Source: Ligustrum vulgare (taxonomy: Eukaryota; Streptophyta; Magnoliopsida; Lamiales; Oleaceae). From it: a stretch of DNA of 64,000 bases. Within the stretch, counting starts at the first letter, position 1, and every line of letters starts with the position of its first letter. The position numbers and the translations under genes were made by a program. Below, piece by piece: positions 25,112 to 36,618 of the stretch. The DNA is taken from assembly GCA_963555705.1 (NCBI GenBank), contig OY743184.1, positions 27,544,639 to 27,608,638 of the forward strand, given 5' to 3'. The notes beneath the pieces are model-generated. The model saw only the letters and a program-made list of their open reading frames with translations. It was not told the origin of the DNA and did no database searches.

Positions 25112-25696
25112 AGTGCTATACTCCAGAATAAGCTACCACCAAAACTAAAAGATCTAGGAAGTTTCTCAATTCCTTGTTTAATTGGTGATTTAAAATTTTA
25201 TAAGGTTTTATGTGATTTGGGGTCTAGCATTAACTTAATGCCACTTTCTATTTACAGGAGGTTGAACTTGGGAGATCCAACACCAAAGACTATAGTGTTG
25301 CAACTAGCTGACAGATCAACCAGGTATTCCTATGGGGTAATAGAAGATGTGCTTTTTAAAACTGAGAAGTTTGTGTTTCCCTCAGATTCTGTGATCTTGG
25401 ATATGGAAGAGGAAGACAAGATGTCATTGATCTTGGGTATGTCATTCCTAGCAACCGCTAGAGCATTAATTGATGTTGAGAAGAGGGAAGTTATCTTTAG
25501 ATTGGAGGAAGAAAAGATAACATTCAACCTTACACAAATAGAGAACCATTATCCCAATCTTGAGAATTGCTCAGAGATTGAAGTGGAATCCATTTTGAAG
25601 GACAAAGGGAAGCAAAAACACAATGTTAAGGGGTGCATGAAGAACAAGTCCAAAAAGGAAGAAGTTGTTTTGACACCAACCCTTGAGCCACCTTGA
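25112..25696 (+). pseudogene. Athila-like retropepsin of the younger element
   Basis: Frame with PPKLKDLGSFSIPC, then CDLGSSINLMPLSIYRRL with the catalytic Asp at about 25213, then RYSYGVIEDVLFKTEKFVFP and ILGMSFLATARALIDVE, ending at 25694-25696. These are all the landmarks of this protease, so the domain itself looks whole. It follows the gag linker after a stop at 25109-25111. There is no RT, RNase H or integrase downstream: after 25696 the sequence is non-coding up to the 3' LTR. Confidence 0.8.
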
Positions 25697-26364
25697 AGAT
25701 CTCTAAAAAAAAAGTCGAGATTTAGACTTTAAACAGAGTGCTTGTTGGGAGGCAAAACAACCTGTATCCTTTTATTATTTTTTTATGCTTAATTTTACGC
25801 TTTTTGAGGAATTTTGGATTTATATGCTTTAGAAGTGTTTTTATTGACATGACATCATTGATTTTTGTTTTTGCCCATCATCTTTGTTTCACATTAGGAA
25901 GTTACCATGAGCATGTTCTTTATGTTATGTATGTTGACTTCAATTTCATCATAAGTATCTAGCCTTAGAAGTAAAAGCATAATTTGTTGCATGAAAACTT
26001 GTAAATCCATTAGTATTAGTTGGTTTACATGGCATGCTTGAAATATATGTTTAAATCATGAACTCATGCATGGGACCTAAGCTCAAATTAGGAAGCAAAG
26101 TTAGGTGAGTGAGCTTATTGAAAACAAGGTGTTTTGGGGTTAAAAATTGGAGTTGAAATTCAAAATTGGCATAAAGAATATTTTTTAGCTGGAGAACCAA
26201 GTCGCCACGCCATTGCACTTTGGTGGCCGTGCATTACCCTTCAAAATAGCAGAACCTCACAGCGTTTTCCTGTGAGGCCACATAGTTAGTTGTAGGTCAA
26301 TTTCGACATATTTTTATAAACATTGGTAAATCATTCTAATTCATAACTTTCAACCTCATTTTCT

Positions 26365-26488
26365 CTCCCCAAAATCACCCCCACATAGCATATCACCTAC
26401 ATTGCATTCTCTCACATAGAATTTTTCTCCCCAAAATCACCCCCACATAACATATCACCTACATTGCATTCTCTCACATGGAATTGAA
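26365..26488. repeat. Two tandem copies of a 62-bp unit
   Basis: The unit begins CTCCCCAAAATCACCCCCAC at 26365 and again at 26427, with only three or four differences. Confidence 0.9.
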
Positions 26489-27558
26489 CATCATACAAGT
26501 TTGCATCACACTCCAATCTTCCAGAAGGTATGAAATTCCTCTTTACTCTACAATTTTGCAAAATTTTGAGAATTTCTTGCTTTTATGAAGAATTGGAGTT
26601 TATGGATTGATGAGTGATGAATTAGGCTAGAATCTTGTGATGATTTGATTGTAAAACATAGGTCAAAATTTTGGGATAACTTCCTTCATCCAAGTGCATG
26701 ATTTGTCTTCATATTTAGGAATGCACTCAAGGTGTTTGTTAAAATGTTTAAGTGAGACTTTCATCAATTTTTTGCAGATTCTTTTGAACAATAATCATCA
26801 CTTCATATTGAACATTGATTTTGTAAAATACCTTCATGATTTGCATCATCACAAGTGCATAAAATTTGATTTGAAGTTATGAGCACACTTAGGCACTACA
26901 TTAAGGGTCATTGCAAGCTTTATACATAATTCTCGGCTTAGGTATCAATTTTTGCCACATCATCTCAAAACCTTATTGGAATTCAATTAACTTGAATTTT
27001 TAACATGTTTGGGATCACATTAAATACTTTCATGTGCCAAATATGGCTTGGTAAAATTTCGATTTTTCATAGCCATGTTGAGGGCCGAATGGAGGGTAGT
27101 TGAGGAATTTAAAATCAAGTTCATACTTATGCTTTGCTCTTAGTTTGGGGGTTGTGGATGTGATTGATTATACTTATAACTTTTGTTGTGACTGTTTTAT
27201 TGGTTTCATTGTGCGAGGTACACATCAACTTCATCATTCATCACATTGGAATCAACCGAGCTTGCTTTCAAGGAAAAGCTCCAAATTGGAAAATTTGCAT
27301 CTCCAAACCCGGGAAGTACTTGAGCCCCTCATTGTTATGATTCTTTTGTTTCAAAAATCATATCTTCATGACATACATTGAGGGAAATGTATAGTTTTAG
27401 TTTGGGGTGGAAATTACTATTTCATGCTAAATGCTTCATTTGCTTCACTTACCTTCTATTATTTGGAAAATTCTACGCAAAAAAAAAAATATGAAAAATA
27501 AAAATTTGAAAATTTTGTTGGCATATTTATTGCTAGGATATAATATTGATCAATTTAT

Positions 27559-27904
27559 GTTTTGGTGTGAATAAGTGGACAACACAAAAACATGAATTTC
27601 ATTGACTAGTCATGACTTGCTTAGCCCTTGTTTGGCCCCCAGTTTTCAAAAACTAAATTTATTAAACACTCAATCTCAACCATCCATTTTAGTCAAGCCC
27701 ACCATTTTTTACTTTTCAAACTTATTTTAACCACACATTCTCCCAAAAACACTATTCAAAACCAAAAAATTTCCCAAGAATGGGGGGCCAAACAGGGGCT
27801 TAATTTCATCTCCTAGCGCACTATGTTTTGGCGTAAGTGGACAACACCAAAACATGAATTTCATTGACTAGTCATGACTTGCTTGATTTCATCTCCTAGC
27901 GCAC
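27559..27904. repeat. Tandem duplication, one copy carrying a MITE
   Basis: Copy 1 (27559-27623 plus 27803-27824) and copy 2 (27825-27904) share TGAATTTCATTGACTAGTCA, ATGACTTGCTT and ATTTCATCTCCTAGCGCAC. Copy 1 has the 176-bp MITE plus a 3-bp target copy at the junction; copy 2 is the empty site. Confidence 0.9.
27624..27799. mobile_element. Tourist/Harbinger-type MITE, 176 bp
   Basis: Ends GCCCTTGTTTGGCCCCC and (complement) GCCCCTGTTTGGCCCCCC are terminal inverted repeats. TTA flanks it on both sides (27621-27623 and 27800-27802), the target size of PIF/Harbinger elements. The empty site in the neighbouring duplicate confirms both edges. No coding sequence. Confidence 0.88.
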
Positions 27905-28194
27905 ATAGCCTTTGTTGGATTATCACTTGTGTGGGAATGTATTTAATGCATGTGGGGCATAATTATGCAAACTGAACTTAGGAATGACTTATCAAATCCC
28001 TAAACTTATATCATTAGACATCCCGTCCCTAACTTAGAACCAAACAACTCAAAAAGCTAGTTTGGGGTGTAATGGTTAGGATGTGTGTGTATGATGGGTT
28101 GGAGGTTTGTGATTCTTGGTTTGCACTTTCGTTAAGAAAATTTTGTCAACGGATACAAACCATAACCAGCATAAAAATAGAAAAATGTTGAAGG

Positions 28195-29140
28195 TCTTAT
28201 TCTACTCTTCAAATGCCTTTTTGACTCGAGCAAGTAAGCTTTAAGAGTCTTTCATACCTGGTACCCTAAACTCAATCGAGTTGCGAGCTATCAGTCCAAC
28301 GCTCGTTAAAGAGGTCAATTAGAAAGCAAGTACAGAGAGTAGACTTACATATAAGACATTAAAATATCTTTAACTTTTCTGTTTAAGCCTTTATGACTCT
28401 GGTAATTAAGTCTGAGGGGTTCTTTGAACCTGGTGTCCTAAAGTCGTCTAACTTGGTAGCCATCGACCTAAAACTCGATACAAGGGTCACATTGAAAACA
28501 AGTATGAAGAGTTCTGCACAAAGATGGTAAAAGACATGGATATAAAGAGATAAAGTCTTCCATAATAAAAAATAATAAAAAAAATAAAATTGTTTGGTAT
28601 AAGCATTGTTGACTAAAATTCTGGAAATTGAGGTTGTAGAATTTGGGATTGCCTACTTTTGACTTGTTGAACGTGCATACTTCTAATTCTGATTATTTTG
28701 TGTGGAAAAATGTAATATTCAAATGTTTAGAAACTACAATAGAGAGAAACATGGGATTTGAGAGAAAAGCAGTAAGTTGTGATCTTCCATGAGCGATGTA
28801 AGGAAAATCATTAGAACTTCATAGGGTGACCACATGGGATTTGGGCTTGATTTCGCATAATAAGCCACACAGTGTTAAGTATATTTTTGCATAAGTAGGT
28901 GTTTGATATTGGCTATTCACACACATACTTGAAAATTGAGCATGACTTGACTAGAACTATTTTTTTTTTGTTGTTCAAATTTCTTTGCCAAAATGTGACT
29001 TGATTTGGATTGGATTGTTGAGGCTTATGGTGAACAAGCCAACAAAAAAAAAACATTTGTTACTTTGCAATTTTTTTCTGATTCATTACTTTAATTTTAG
29101 ATTGTTTGAGGACGAACAATAATTCTAGTTTGGGGGTATT
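28195..29140 (+). mobile_element. 3' internal end of the younger element, before LTR C
   Basis: Non-coding. It matches 264-1053 and 16396-17085 and ends with the purine tract GTTTGGGGGTAT (29129-29140 region). A diverged tandem duplication of about 175 bp is visible (ACTCGAGCAAGTAAGC near 28212 and ACTCTGGTAATTAAGT near 28395). Confidence 0.7.
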
Positions 29141-30999
29141 TGATAAGTATATTTTATACATTTATGTATATATCTAAATTAGAATAAATTATTGTCATTC
29201 CTGAATAATTATTATATAATTGTTTTATATTTGTTTACATTGTATGAATTCTCCCAAACATTGAAGAATGAAGCAATAAAATTGAATATTGCACATTTGG
29301 AAGCTAATTGGAAATAAAACGAGCAAAACGGATGTTGATATCATCAACTTGGATTTACAAGGAGAGCCAAGAGGAAGAAATTTGAATTCAAGAGCTCAAT
29401 TGAAGATGGATTGAAGTTTGGAAGACTCACCCAACCTATAAAAGGGGCTTGAATCGGTATCTTGTTTAAGGATAAATGCTAATAGGGGAAGGAGGAGATA
29501 TAATATAACATGAACTCCACTTTTGTTGGTATCCGTTAGGACGCATGCAAATTTCTCTTTCAATATACTCTAATCGATATTGATAGGAACGTGTGGCAGA
29601 AGAGAGGGATCCTCTTTAGAGAAGCCCGAACTGAGTACCCGTCTTTGAAAGGTTTGGTTTGGTGAATCAGGAGGATATGTGTGACTGTCAACCCCCATGC
29701 TATGAGTTTTACTACTCAGTCTTTTCCCCTTATTAGGAGTTGAAGTGTAGGCCGGGATACTCTACTCGCCCAAGAATGAATTTGAAGTGTTTGGAAAGTT
29801 CAGGGACTCGATTGCTACAATCAGAAAATGAAGGATTCATGTGCAAATAAAGTTCAAGGACCAACTTAAACGCACCAGAAAATATGAAAACACGTTGGAC
29901 AAATTGTACTGAGCGGCCACGCCAAACCTACAAGGAGGTTGTTCCAAAATCTTCAAATTAACAGAATATGTTTTGGTTCTACTGCGCGGCCACCATAAGT
30001 TAGCCTACTCGATCTCGTGGCTATCCGACCCAGCGAGAGAAAAGCCCATGCGCGGATTTCAACATGGTTTAGCCTAGGTTTCTTGAAAAATCTATAAAAG
30101 GGACTTATCATGCACGAGTTGAGGACCTTTGCACACATTCAAGAGGCACAATTTACCATCTTACCTTGGAGATTTTGAAGCATAAATTAGAGGCAAAGGC
30201 AAGGAGATTCAGAGAGCAATTCGTGAAGACACTTCTTGGTGCAACAGTTCTTTTACTTTTCTCTTCAATTTGCTTATGATGTTTAGTTTAGTTATTTACT
30301 GCGTTTTGTTTTCCTATATTATGTGTAACTAAACAAATTGTTGGATTAAAGGTGTAGCGTAGTTTAATGCTTTCAATTACATTGTTCTAAGTTTACGGTT
30401 TGATTGCATGTGTATGATTTTATTTTGTATTCAATGCGTGAATTAACTGACCACTATTTCATTGATTAATTGGATCGTTTTCAGAATCCAAGAAGTGAGC
30501 TAATGATCTAGACCTAGGAATAAAACCCGATAATTGAATGAGCGATAGAGATAAACGTTCGTTGTTATTGCTGTCTTAATTGAGTTATTGTATTTCATGC
30601 ACCTAATTATTACAACCTGCTGCTCGTTTACACGGTTGACTAATTAGGTAGAGTTAATTTAAATCCGAGAGAGGAATTTCATGTACATAAGTGAGCTCGA
30701 TCGATCACATTAGTAGATTAAAATTAGAATGGTAGAATTGAAGGTATTGATTACGTGAAATCGTGAAATCCCAGCTCTTCATCAATTGATTCAAACACAT
30801 AATTTTATTAATTATTTATTGTTTTTAGCTTAATCTTTAGGATCATCACATATTCAATTATTTGTCATTCAAATAAAGTGGGAACTAAAATAGTTTTGGT
30901 GGTTAATCCAATTCCTTGTGGGTACGATAACTTGGACTCTAAAAGTTTACTATATTACTTGTCACGATACGTACACTTGCGGTGTTAAATCAGTGAACA
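29141..30999 (+). mobile_element. LTR C of an Athila-like element (1859 bp)
   Basis: Starts TGATAAGTATATTTTATAC and ends ...CAGTGAACA, like LTR B. TATA box TCTATAAAAGGG is at 30091-30102. It differs from B mainly by a 347-bp insertion at 29425-29771. It is the 3' LTR of the gag-protease element that starts at LTR B. The 5-bp flanks of the B-to-C unit (GTATT and ATAAT) do not match, which fits the tandem arrangement at B. Confidence 0.85.
29425..29771. mobile_element. 347-bp insertion in LTR C, unclassified
   Basis: Absent from LTRs A and B at the same place. Begins ACTCACCC and ends ACTCGCCC; possible 3-bp flanks AAG. It contains a TATA-like CCTATAAAAGGGG at about 29433. No inverted ends or coding sequence seen. 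Confidence 0.6.
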
Positions 31000-31149
31000 A
31001 TAATATGAAAATAAAATAAAATAAAATATTAAAAAAATAATTGTAAATTAAATAAAATTAAGGGTAAATATGAAATTATTAAAAAGTTGTGATGGTAATA
31101 TAGTTCAAAAATGTTTCTCCCTTTTAGGGCCTTTTAAAAGTAGTATAGA
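31000..31149. other. AT-rich spacer
   Basis: A-rich sequence between LTR C and the family F LTR; no feature recognised. Confidence 0.5.
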
Positions 31150-31860
31150 TATGTAACTAATCTACTAGTTGGGGCGAACTATGTAAATTTAGTTAAATTA
31201 TTCGATTTCAGATCTCGCGTTTTATGCTTTAATTTGATGTATTAAATTTATTTTCGAGTTTGGCGCATGAATTGCTTGATCACTAATTTGATGATTTGTG
31301 GGTTGGAACGAGTCAAAAGGTGAGTTATATACTTAGACCACGTAATAAATTTCAAAAACTTAACAAAACGGTAGAGATACATGGTTGTAGTTGTTGTGAT
31401 CTTTATAAATTCTTGTTATTGAATACATTTAATTAGGGCTTATACTGACCCAACATAAAAATATGTGGTTGACCTAATTAGATAAAACTGATTTAAACTC
31501 ATGAGGAAAATTTTATACACAATTGTAAATTCGATCAAATATTACTTTAAAAAGAAGAAGAATGAGATGAGAACTTGAATATTAGAACTATGGTGAAATC
31601 ATGAATCCCAACACTTTTAGTTCATAAAAACAAAAATCAAATCTTTTTATTTCTTTGTTTAGTATAAGTTAATTATTAACTTTTTTTAATACTAATTTAG
31701 AGGTTTAAAAATATATATCCTTGTGTTTCCTTGTTAGTTTAGGAATTGATTAATCAAAGCTAAAAACGGGTAAATTAGTCCTTGTGGAATCGACAACTGA
31801 ATTAAAAAAAATCCACTTTATTACTTTTTCATCATATTATACACTTGCCGTATTTTCACA
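31150..31860 (+). mobile_element. Athila-like LTR (family F, right copy), left end missing
   Basis: Shares its last 185 bases with 11818-12002 and, further left, follows the same plan as LTRs A-C (GGTGAGTTATATACTTAGAC at about 31320 against GGTGAGTTAATAACATAGAT at about 2018). Ends TATTTTCACA at 31860. Together with the left copy it frames the older gag-pro-RT element, into which the B-C element would be nested. Confidence 0.6.
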
Positions 31861-34559
31861 AAAAAAAATTATGTAAAGAATTTTCATCAATATTACGTAA
31901 AGATAATTTCCAACGATTGCAACATGGGGTTCTTGAAGCAAGTATAATGTTGTTATCAACATGTTTGGTTAAGCCTCTGCTCAGTAACGTGATGATTGTG
32001 ATTTATAATTCAATTTATAAATTACACAATTTCTCAAATCACTATTTAACGACGCATTTTTTCTCTTCACTTTCAACTACAAAAAACACAAATAAACGAA
32101 AATTATAATCAAGACAAGCTGCCAAACAGAGCAAAAGCTTACAAGCACTTTAAAAGGTGATTAGTTTGGCAGTACGGCTTATTATTACGTACTGAGCTGA
32201 AATGGTAGTAGTACATTAGTACTGGACAGTACAGTACATATGTTAGGTGCTAAGAAAGATGCTCTTATCTCTTTCTATTACAACAAACAATATACATTCA
32301 TACTGGTTGTACATTCCACCACAAGGTGAATTTGTCAATGCAGGGAGAAGGATGAACATCATCTCAAGGTCGGAAAAATCTGCTGATAGACCGGCAGTGT
32401 CAATCATGACAAGCGCAGCTGTGCGTAAAAGGAGGTTCAAGCTTGGTCTACTACACTTAGTTTTGACCATATAGACAGTTTTGATGGTGCTAGTGTTGTA
32501 CAATGCCAGAATCTAGTCAAAACTGAGACTTTGATTTAGGTGGGCTAGTTGACTTTACCAAGTGTATACTGTTTGTGTTCATATTCTTGTGATTTCATGC
32601 AGTTTTTGTGTATAATTCTTTTTATTTTATTTATTATATTGTTGCTGAAGAAATTAAACCGTGGATGGTTAATTCCGGGTGTAGGATGGAACGACATGGC
32701 TGGTAAATCCTCCAGAACAATCTTAATTGGCAATGATAATATTGGACTTAACTTTGATGTGTGGATTTTCCAACGTCAGGTTCATGGGAACCAGATTCAG
32801 CAGGCCCCACATGACATGGCGGCTCGGCAGGGGCGAATTCAGGAACTCAATCAAGTACGAACGAACGAATATTACAAGATGAGGGGGAAAAAAATTTCGA
32901 CACCACAATTATAAGGTAAAAAAAAAAAAATTAGCTAATCCAACACGAGCGACCGTACGCCCTCGCGCAGGGCTGGTTCCGTCCCTGCAGCCCAGTATGT
33001 TTTCAAAAATCATCCTTAATATTGAATAGAGAGAATCTGATTTTAATTTTTAACCCATAATTAGGAAATAACTTGTCACCTGTAGAGGCGTCGAAACGTG
33101 TTGGATCAATGTAGGTCTGGCTTGCTTAATTTTTAACCAATCAACCTTTGCTTTAGTCAAACTAAAGAATATTTGCAAAGTAACTACTAATACTAATGTT
33201 TGGTTCATAAATATTCATACTTTTTATTTACATAGTTCATATGATCCACAAGTATTATTTTGTCTATTTATTAACAACATGGTTTATAAACACTTGTGAA
33301 ATTACATGCTTTCAATTTTAATCGAGTTTATATTTAAAAGTTTAGTGCCAACAAAGACCTCCTATCGAGATACGAATATGGAAATGCTGACTTCAACGAG
33401 GGGCATTACGGAAAATCAACACCTCGGGTACGATATGTCGAAAATCCCCATCAATCTGAGTTTTGGAGGGGAAGACGCACAAAAGACGTGGATACTTTGC
33501 TTGATAATCTTAAATTACATGATGAAGATGTATCTTTGATAAGTTTGGTGCTTGTCCTAAACCACTAGACGATGGGACGACTTAACCAACCGTCCTCATT
33601 ATACTATGATCTTATTTCCTTCAAACGACAATCTAGAAATAAAGGAGTCATTTTTATTTTCAGAACTTTTGGTGCAATCCCCCGGGAATTGAGAATTAAA
33701 TTTTTCTAAAATAGTTTCATAAGCTCCCGAGATATTATAAAATGAGATCACTGATATCAATTCGATCTCAAAATGAATCAACCGAACGGTTAATTTCGAT
33801 TTTTTTGCTTTCATTCATTGTTAAGAAGAGATATCCTAACCATCCAACCGCTATTAATCCATCTCCGTTATCCATTGAACCTACCCTGAATAATCCTCCT
33901 TTTGCAAGATTATTGCCAAGATCCATATGTTGAGTATATAAAGGATTATCTCATGCAGATTTCACAATGGGGAAACAACCAAGGATATTGTATTATAGCA
34001 ATATTTTAAGAAATGGGCAGTAAATTTCTTGATTTAGGGTGGGTGTTTGATGTGTGACGACAGTAATTTTAAACTTGAATAAACAATTCACAAAAGACGA
34101 TATGTTGAATTACTGGATTGAACAAAATTGAAAAACAGAAGAATGTGATAAAAATTATCTTTTGTTCTGTTTAATACCTGACATATTTTAACTTGAGAGG
34201 ACAAAAATGCAAAATTAACAAATTATTCTAACATCCTTCATATTATTCAACCTGTGTATCCAAATAATTATTTATATTTCATCTCAATGTTGGTAAGATT
34301 TGACACACGTCGCACTCATGAAAGTTATGGAAACCTATCTTAGCTTCAAAGGGAAGTCTCCACCTCTTGTTGAACCACCATAACTTGCTTAGAAAACAAT
34401 CTAAAACATTACTGCAAGTAATCCATGAATGAACATTAATGATTAAGCCAAGTTTACATTAATGTACAATGACTTGTAGAAAGATTACTAAAAACTGATT
34501 AGAGTATTCTTTGAATGCAAGACAAGAAACTCCTCCAATGTGTGTTTGTTTGTATGTGT
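31861..34559. other. Intergenic, no gene recognised
   Basis: AT-rich sequence. Small open frames on both strands (32243-32914 and 33306-33933) show no family motif, no consistent splice structure and no codon bias. Some part may be upstream control sequence of the phytocyanin gene, but nothing specific can be shown. Confidence 0.5.
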
Positions 34560-34633
34560 AGTAGTATATAAATATATATTCAGTATTCTGAACAACATTG
34601 TCTGTATCAGGTGAGTATTCTCATAAAGGAAAT
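34560..34633 (+). promoter_or_regulatory. TATA box and leader of the phytocyanin gene
   Basis: TATATAAATATATA at 34564-34577 lies about 60-70 bases before the chosen ATG. An in-frame upstream ATG at 34598 would add 12 residues before the signal peptide; the ATG at 34634 gives a conventional signal peptide and is preferred. Confidence 0.5.
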
Positions 34634-35649
34634 ATGCAGATCATGTCTTGCAGATTTTTGTTGGTGTTTGTACTTGCTACAATATTGATTGAGAAAGAAG
34701 CTCTGGGAAAGCAACATGTTGTGGGAGGAAGCCAAGGGTGGGATGAATCTACAGATTTCAATTCATGGGTATCTTCTGAGACATTCAAGGTTGGCGATGA
34801 ACTAGGTAGGGTTATGGTTTCCTCTTTTCTTCTCTTTCTATATTCTATATTTTAATTTTTAATAATTAATAGATCATTTGAACAAAGCTGGTCTCGTGCA
34901 AACAATGGACACGAGTTATGTTACCACTTGTTGTTGTGGTCACATTTGTGAAATGTGATGATCTAATATCTACCTACGACGGATTCAAGAAATTTGTTCT
35001 ATTAGGGTGGTCGTCCAGGAATTTTGTTCAGTTAAGGCGAATTTCGATCAAATAACTGTGTTTTTTGAGTTGCAACCCAACAAAACAATCTAACAAAAAG
35101 AAAAAAAATAAAAAATTCAACACAGGCGAGCGCATCGGCTCGCCGTGCTGTGGATCCGTGTCTATACCTACCACATCGGCAGGTGGTTGGGAGCAAAAAT
35201 TCTAATTCTATTTCTGTCAATTAAAAATAGTAGAAAGTATTATGAATACACGATCGAGAAAAGTCCAAGATCATAAGAGCTCTAATTATTTATTTATCAT
35301 TTCAGTGTTCAAATACACTCCGGGACTCCACAGCGTTGTTGAACTCGGCAGTGACAGTTCATACAAAAGCTGTGATATTTCGAGTCCATTGGATTCGTTG
35401 AATGGAGGTAGCAATACGGTCAAACTAAACAAACCTGGTACGCGCTACTTTGCTTGCGGCACATCAGGCCACTGCGGTCAGGGAATGAAACTCAAAATCA
35501 CAACCGTCGCTGGAAATGGCACTGCGGCCAGTACTTCTCCATCATCGCCATCATCGACTACTTCTTCGACTTCCGCTGCCATGCCTACTAATTATGAGTC
35601 TTTCGGACTTCTATTGCTAGTAGCGACTCATATAATTTGGAATGCTTGA
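34634..35649 (+). CDS. Uclacyanin-like phytocyanin (blue copper protein), two exons
   Basis: Small extracellular copper protein of the plant phytocyanin family, likely held at the plasma membrane by a GPI anchor; members are thought to take part in redox or cell-wall and reproductive processes. Exons 34634-34805 and 35306-35649 join to 171 residues; the intron has GTAGGG and TTTCAG ends and splits one codon, the usual place after KVGDEL in this family. Residues 1-25 are a signal peptide. The copper ligands are His66, Cys108, His113 and Met118 (Met marks the uclacyanin/plantacyanin type rather than stellacyanin), and Cys80 with Cys114 would form the disulfide. Residues about 126-152 are S/T/P/A-rich, arabinogalactan-like, followed by a hydrophobic tail (FGLLLLVATHIIW) for GPI attachment. 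No lesion is visible. The next element downstream is a foldback repeat only 130 bases past the stop. Confidence 0.92.
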
Positions 35650-35781
35650 GGGGGATTTGCATGTATATTTGATTTTGTTATGTTGTAACTTTCTGAAATT
35701 GGATTTTTATGTTATTGTTAATAATTATTATATAATAAAACGGCAGCGGGAGTTTTGTTTTTACATATGCTTTCATGAGAA

Positions 35782-35968
35782 ATGCTATTTGAACAACATT
35801 ATTGAACAACACTCTCACATGGGAGGTGGGGTTCACGTGTGAGCCTCACCCCTATGTGAGAGTGTTGTTCAATAATGTTTTTCAAGTAGCATTTTTTTGC
35901 TTTCATTTCTATTTTTTATGTGAGAGTGTTGTTCAACTTTTTGTTCAAAAATATTGTTCAAGTAGCAT
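35782..35968. repeat. Foldback element with a duplicated right arm
   Basis: The arm 35782-35820 (ATGCTATTTGAACAACATTA...) and its inverse 35854-35892 match at 37 of 39 positions, and the short loop between them is itself nearly palindromic, so 35782-35892 forms an almost perfect 111-bp hairpin. A third arm copy follows at 35918-35968 in the same orientation as the second, with similar spacer sequence (GCTTTCATTTCTATTTT and GCTTCCATTTCTATTTT). It lies in the likely 3' flank of the phytocyanin gene. Confidence 0.88.
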
Positions 35969-36298
35969 TTTTGTGCTTCCATTTCTATTTTCGCACGCTC
36001 AATGAGCTCAGCCATGGAGTCAAGTAAGTAAACAAGGATGGAAGTTTTATATGAAATTAGCACATCATGCCAAGCTTGATTTGTTCACATATGAATAATG
36101 CTATAGGAACAAACATATCGTACAAACAATGTACAAACAGAAGAGATCTCGCGAGTTTTTGGGCTGAAATTTTCAAGTCACGAAATGAACATCTTTTCAG
36201 CAAACCTGTTGCACAAATCAGATCCATGTCTCTCTCTTGCCCATAAATCGAACTCCCTGCACTGAAAAGTTCGCCCCACTCATTTTCTTTCTGATTAA
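35969..36298. other. No gene seen
   Basis: An 81-residue minus-strand frame (36302-36057) has no family motif. The stretch GGAACAAACATATCGTACAA near 36106 looks like one arm of another small foldback element, but no partner arm was found. Confidence 0.4.
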
Positions 36299-36618
36299 CC
36301 ATCTTCGCCGGTTATTCTTCCGATCTTGCACTTCCGACGAGCGATTTCATCGCTGTCGCTGCTACATTGGTGAACAGTGGATAGTCGAAGCTTGAGCTAT
36401 CATTATCGCCTTCCAGTTCCATAGTCATTCTGTAAGATTACGATAGCCTACTCCTTATCCATCTTCGCCGGTTATTCTTCCGATCTTGCACTTCCGACGA
36501 GCGATTTCATCGATGTCGCTGCTACATTGGTGAACAGTGGATAGTCAAAGCTTGAGCTGCCATTACCGCCTTCCAGTTCCATAGCCATTCTGTAAGATTA
36601 CGATAGCCTACTCCTTAT
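36299..36618. repeat. Tandem duplication of a 160-bp unit
   Basis: CCATCTTCGCCGGTTATTCT starts at 36299 and again at 36459; the two 160-bp units differ at only about five positions, so the duplication is recent. It lies upstream of the FAR1-related fragment and could be its 5' leader. Confidence 0.95.

Larger units (their letters stand above)
25697..28194 (+). other. Long non-coding 3' region of the younger Athila-like element
   Basis: Starts with CTTGTTGGGAGGCAAAACAA (25741-25760), a block usual at the end of Athila gag-pol. No RT, integrase or env similarity was seen. It contains a 62-bp tandem repeat, an approximately 80-bp duplication and a MITE, listed separately. The short open frames here have no family motif. 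Confidence 0.6.

Noticed and set aside
32243..32503. Overlapping open frames on both strands
   Set aside because: No splice signals, motif or codon preference; looks like chance in intergenic DNA.
32549..32914. 121-codon plus-strand frame with a hydrophobic start
   Set aside because: The N-terminus looks like a membrane segment, but the rest is low-similarity, and an overlapping minus frame exists; no family recognised.
36057..36302. 81-codon minus-strand frame
   Set aside because: No known motif; overlaps the start of a tandem duplication and a foldback-like word.
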